A program made the position numbers and the translations under genes. A stretch of DNA of 64,000 nucleotides from Monomorium pharaonis (taxonomy: Eukaryota > Arthropoda > Insecta > Hymenoptera > Formicidae), in contig NC_050468.1 in NCBI RefSeq assembly GCF_013373865.1, positions 14,095,496 through 14,159,495 on the forward strand. Reading direction: 5' to 3'. Positions within the stretch are counted from its first letter, which is position 1, and every line of letters starts with the position of its first letter. The notes below the pieces were generated by a model. It worked only from the letters and a program-made list of their open reading frames with translations, was not told the origin of the DNA and made no database searches. Positions 63,978 to 64,000 of the stretch are shown piece after piece.

Positions 63978-64000
63978 TATCACAAACACCTGTTCGTCCA
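63978..64000 (+). CDS. sd: scalloped/TEAD coding exon F (partial, cut by the window end)
   Basis: The last 23 bases read Y-H-K-H-L-F-V plus two bases, consistent with the conserved YHKHLFVH start of the next TEAD exon. That exon encodes the early beta strands of the coactivator-binding domain. It follows a strong acceptor (CTTTTTTATTTTTTCAG) ending at 63977 and is phase 0, joining exon E in frame as EQEV-YHKH. The rest of the gene continues past the window edge, including most of the Yorkie-binding domain, the palmitoylated cysteine region known in TEADs, and the stop codon. Confidence 0.93.

Overview
This is insect nuclear DNA, most likely from a hymenopteran and quite possibly an ant. The clade is an inference from the protein sequence and from the base-composition pattern: very AT-rich stretches alternate with CpG-rich islands, and there are many (GA)n/(CT)n tracts and short AT-rich inverted-repeat elements. 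It carries one recognisable protein-coding gene, read on the + strand: the orthologue of Drosophila scalloped (sd), the insect TEAD/TEF transcription factor. Six coding exons are visible, with consistent splice sites and phases. They are A 21384-21508, B 24584-24722, C 51689-51819, D 59243-59398, E 62215-62430 and F 63978-64000, the last cut by the window end. Together they encode about 262 residues: an N-terminal acidic/proline segment, the whole TEA DNA-binding domain (B+C), a serine/alanine-rich linker (D), a proline-rich linker (E) and the start of the Yorkie/YAP-binding domain (E+F).

Layout. Bases 1-21383 hold no gene I can support. Exon A starts mid-codon at an acceptor, so this stretch is the 5' flank and/or the first intron(s) and should contain, or lie downstream of, the start-codon exon. 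It is patterned with CpG-rich islands, GA/CT and CTAC microsatellites, a G-run cluster and several inverted-repeat (MITE-like) elements. Bases 21509-24583 are a 3.1 kb intron. Bases 24723-51688 are one 27 kb intron that splits the TEA domain. Its CpG-rich islands, structured palindromes, G-rich purine tracts and repeat remnants could be regulatory sequence. The remaining introns are 7.4, 2.8 and 1.5 kb.

How the parts work together. Scalloped binds DNA through the TEA domain and recruits Yorkie (Hippo pathway) or Vestigial through the C-terminal domain, most of which lies beyond the window. The most informative gene-level observation is exon D. It is exactly 52 codons, phase 0 on both sides, has a poor polypyrimidine tract, and sits about 110 bp downstream of an AT-rich hairpin element. 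Including it gives a vertebrate-TEAD-like linker. Skipping it gives the shorter fly-like linker. No RNA genes, CRISPR arrays, intact transposase genes or other protein genes could be supported.
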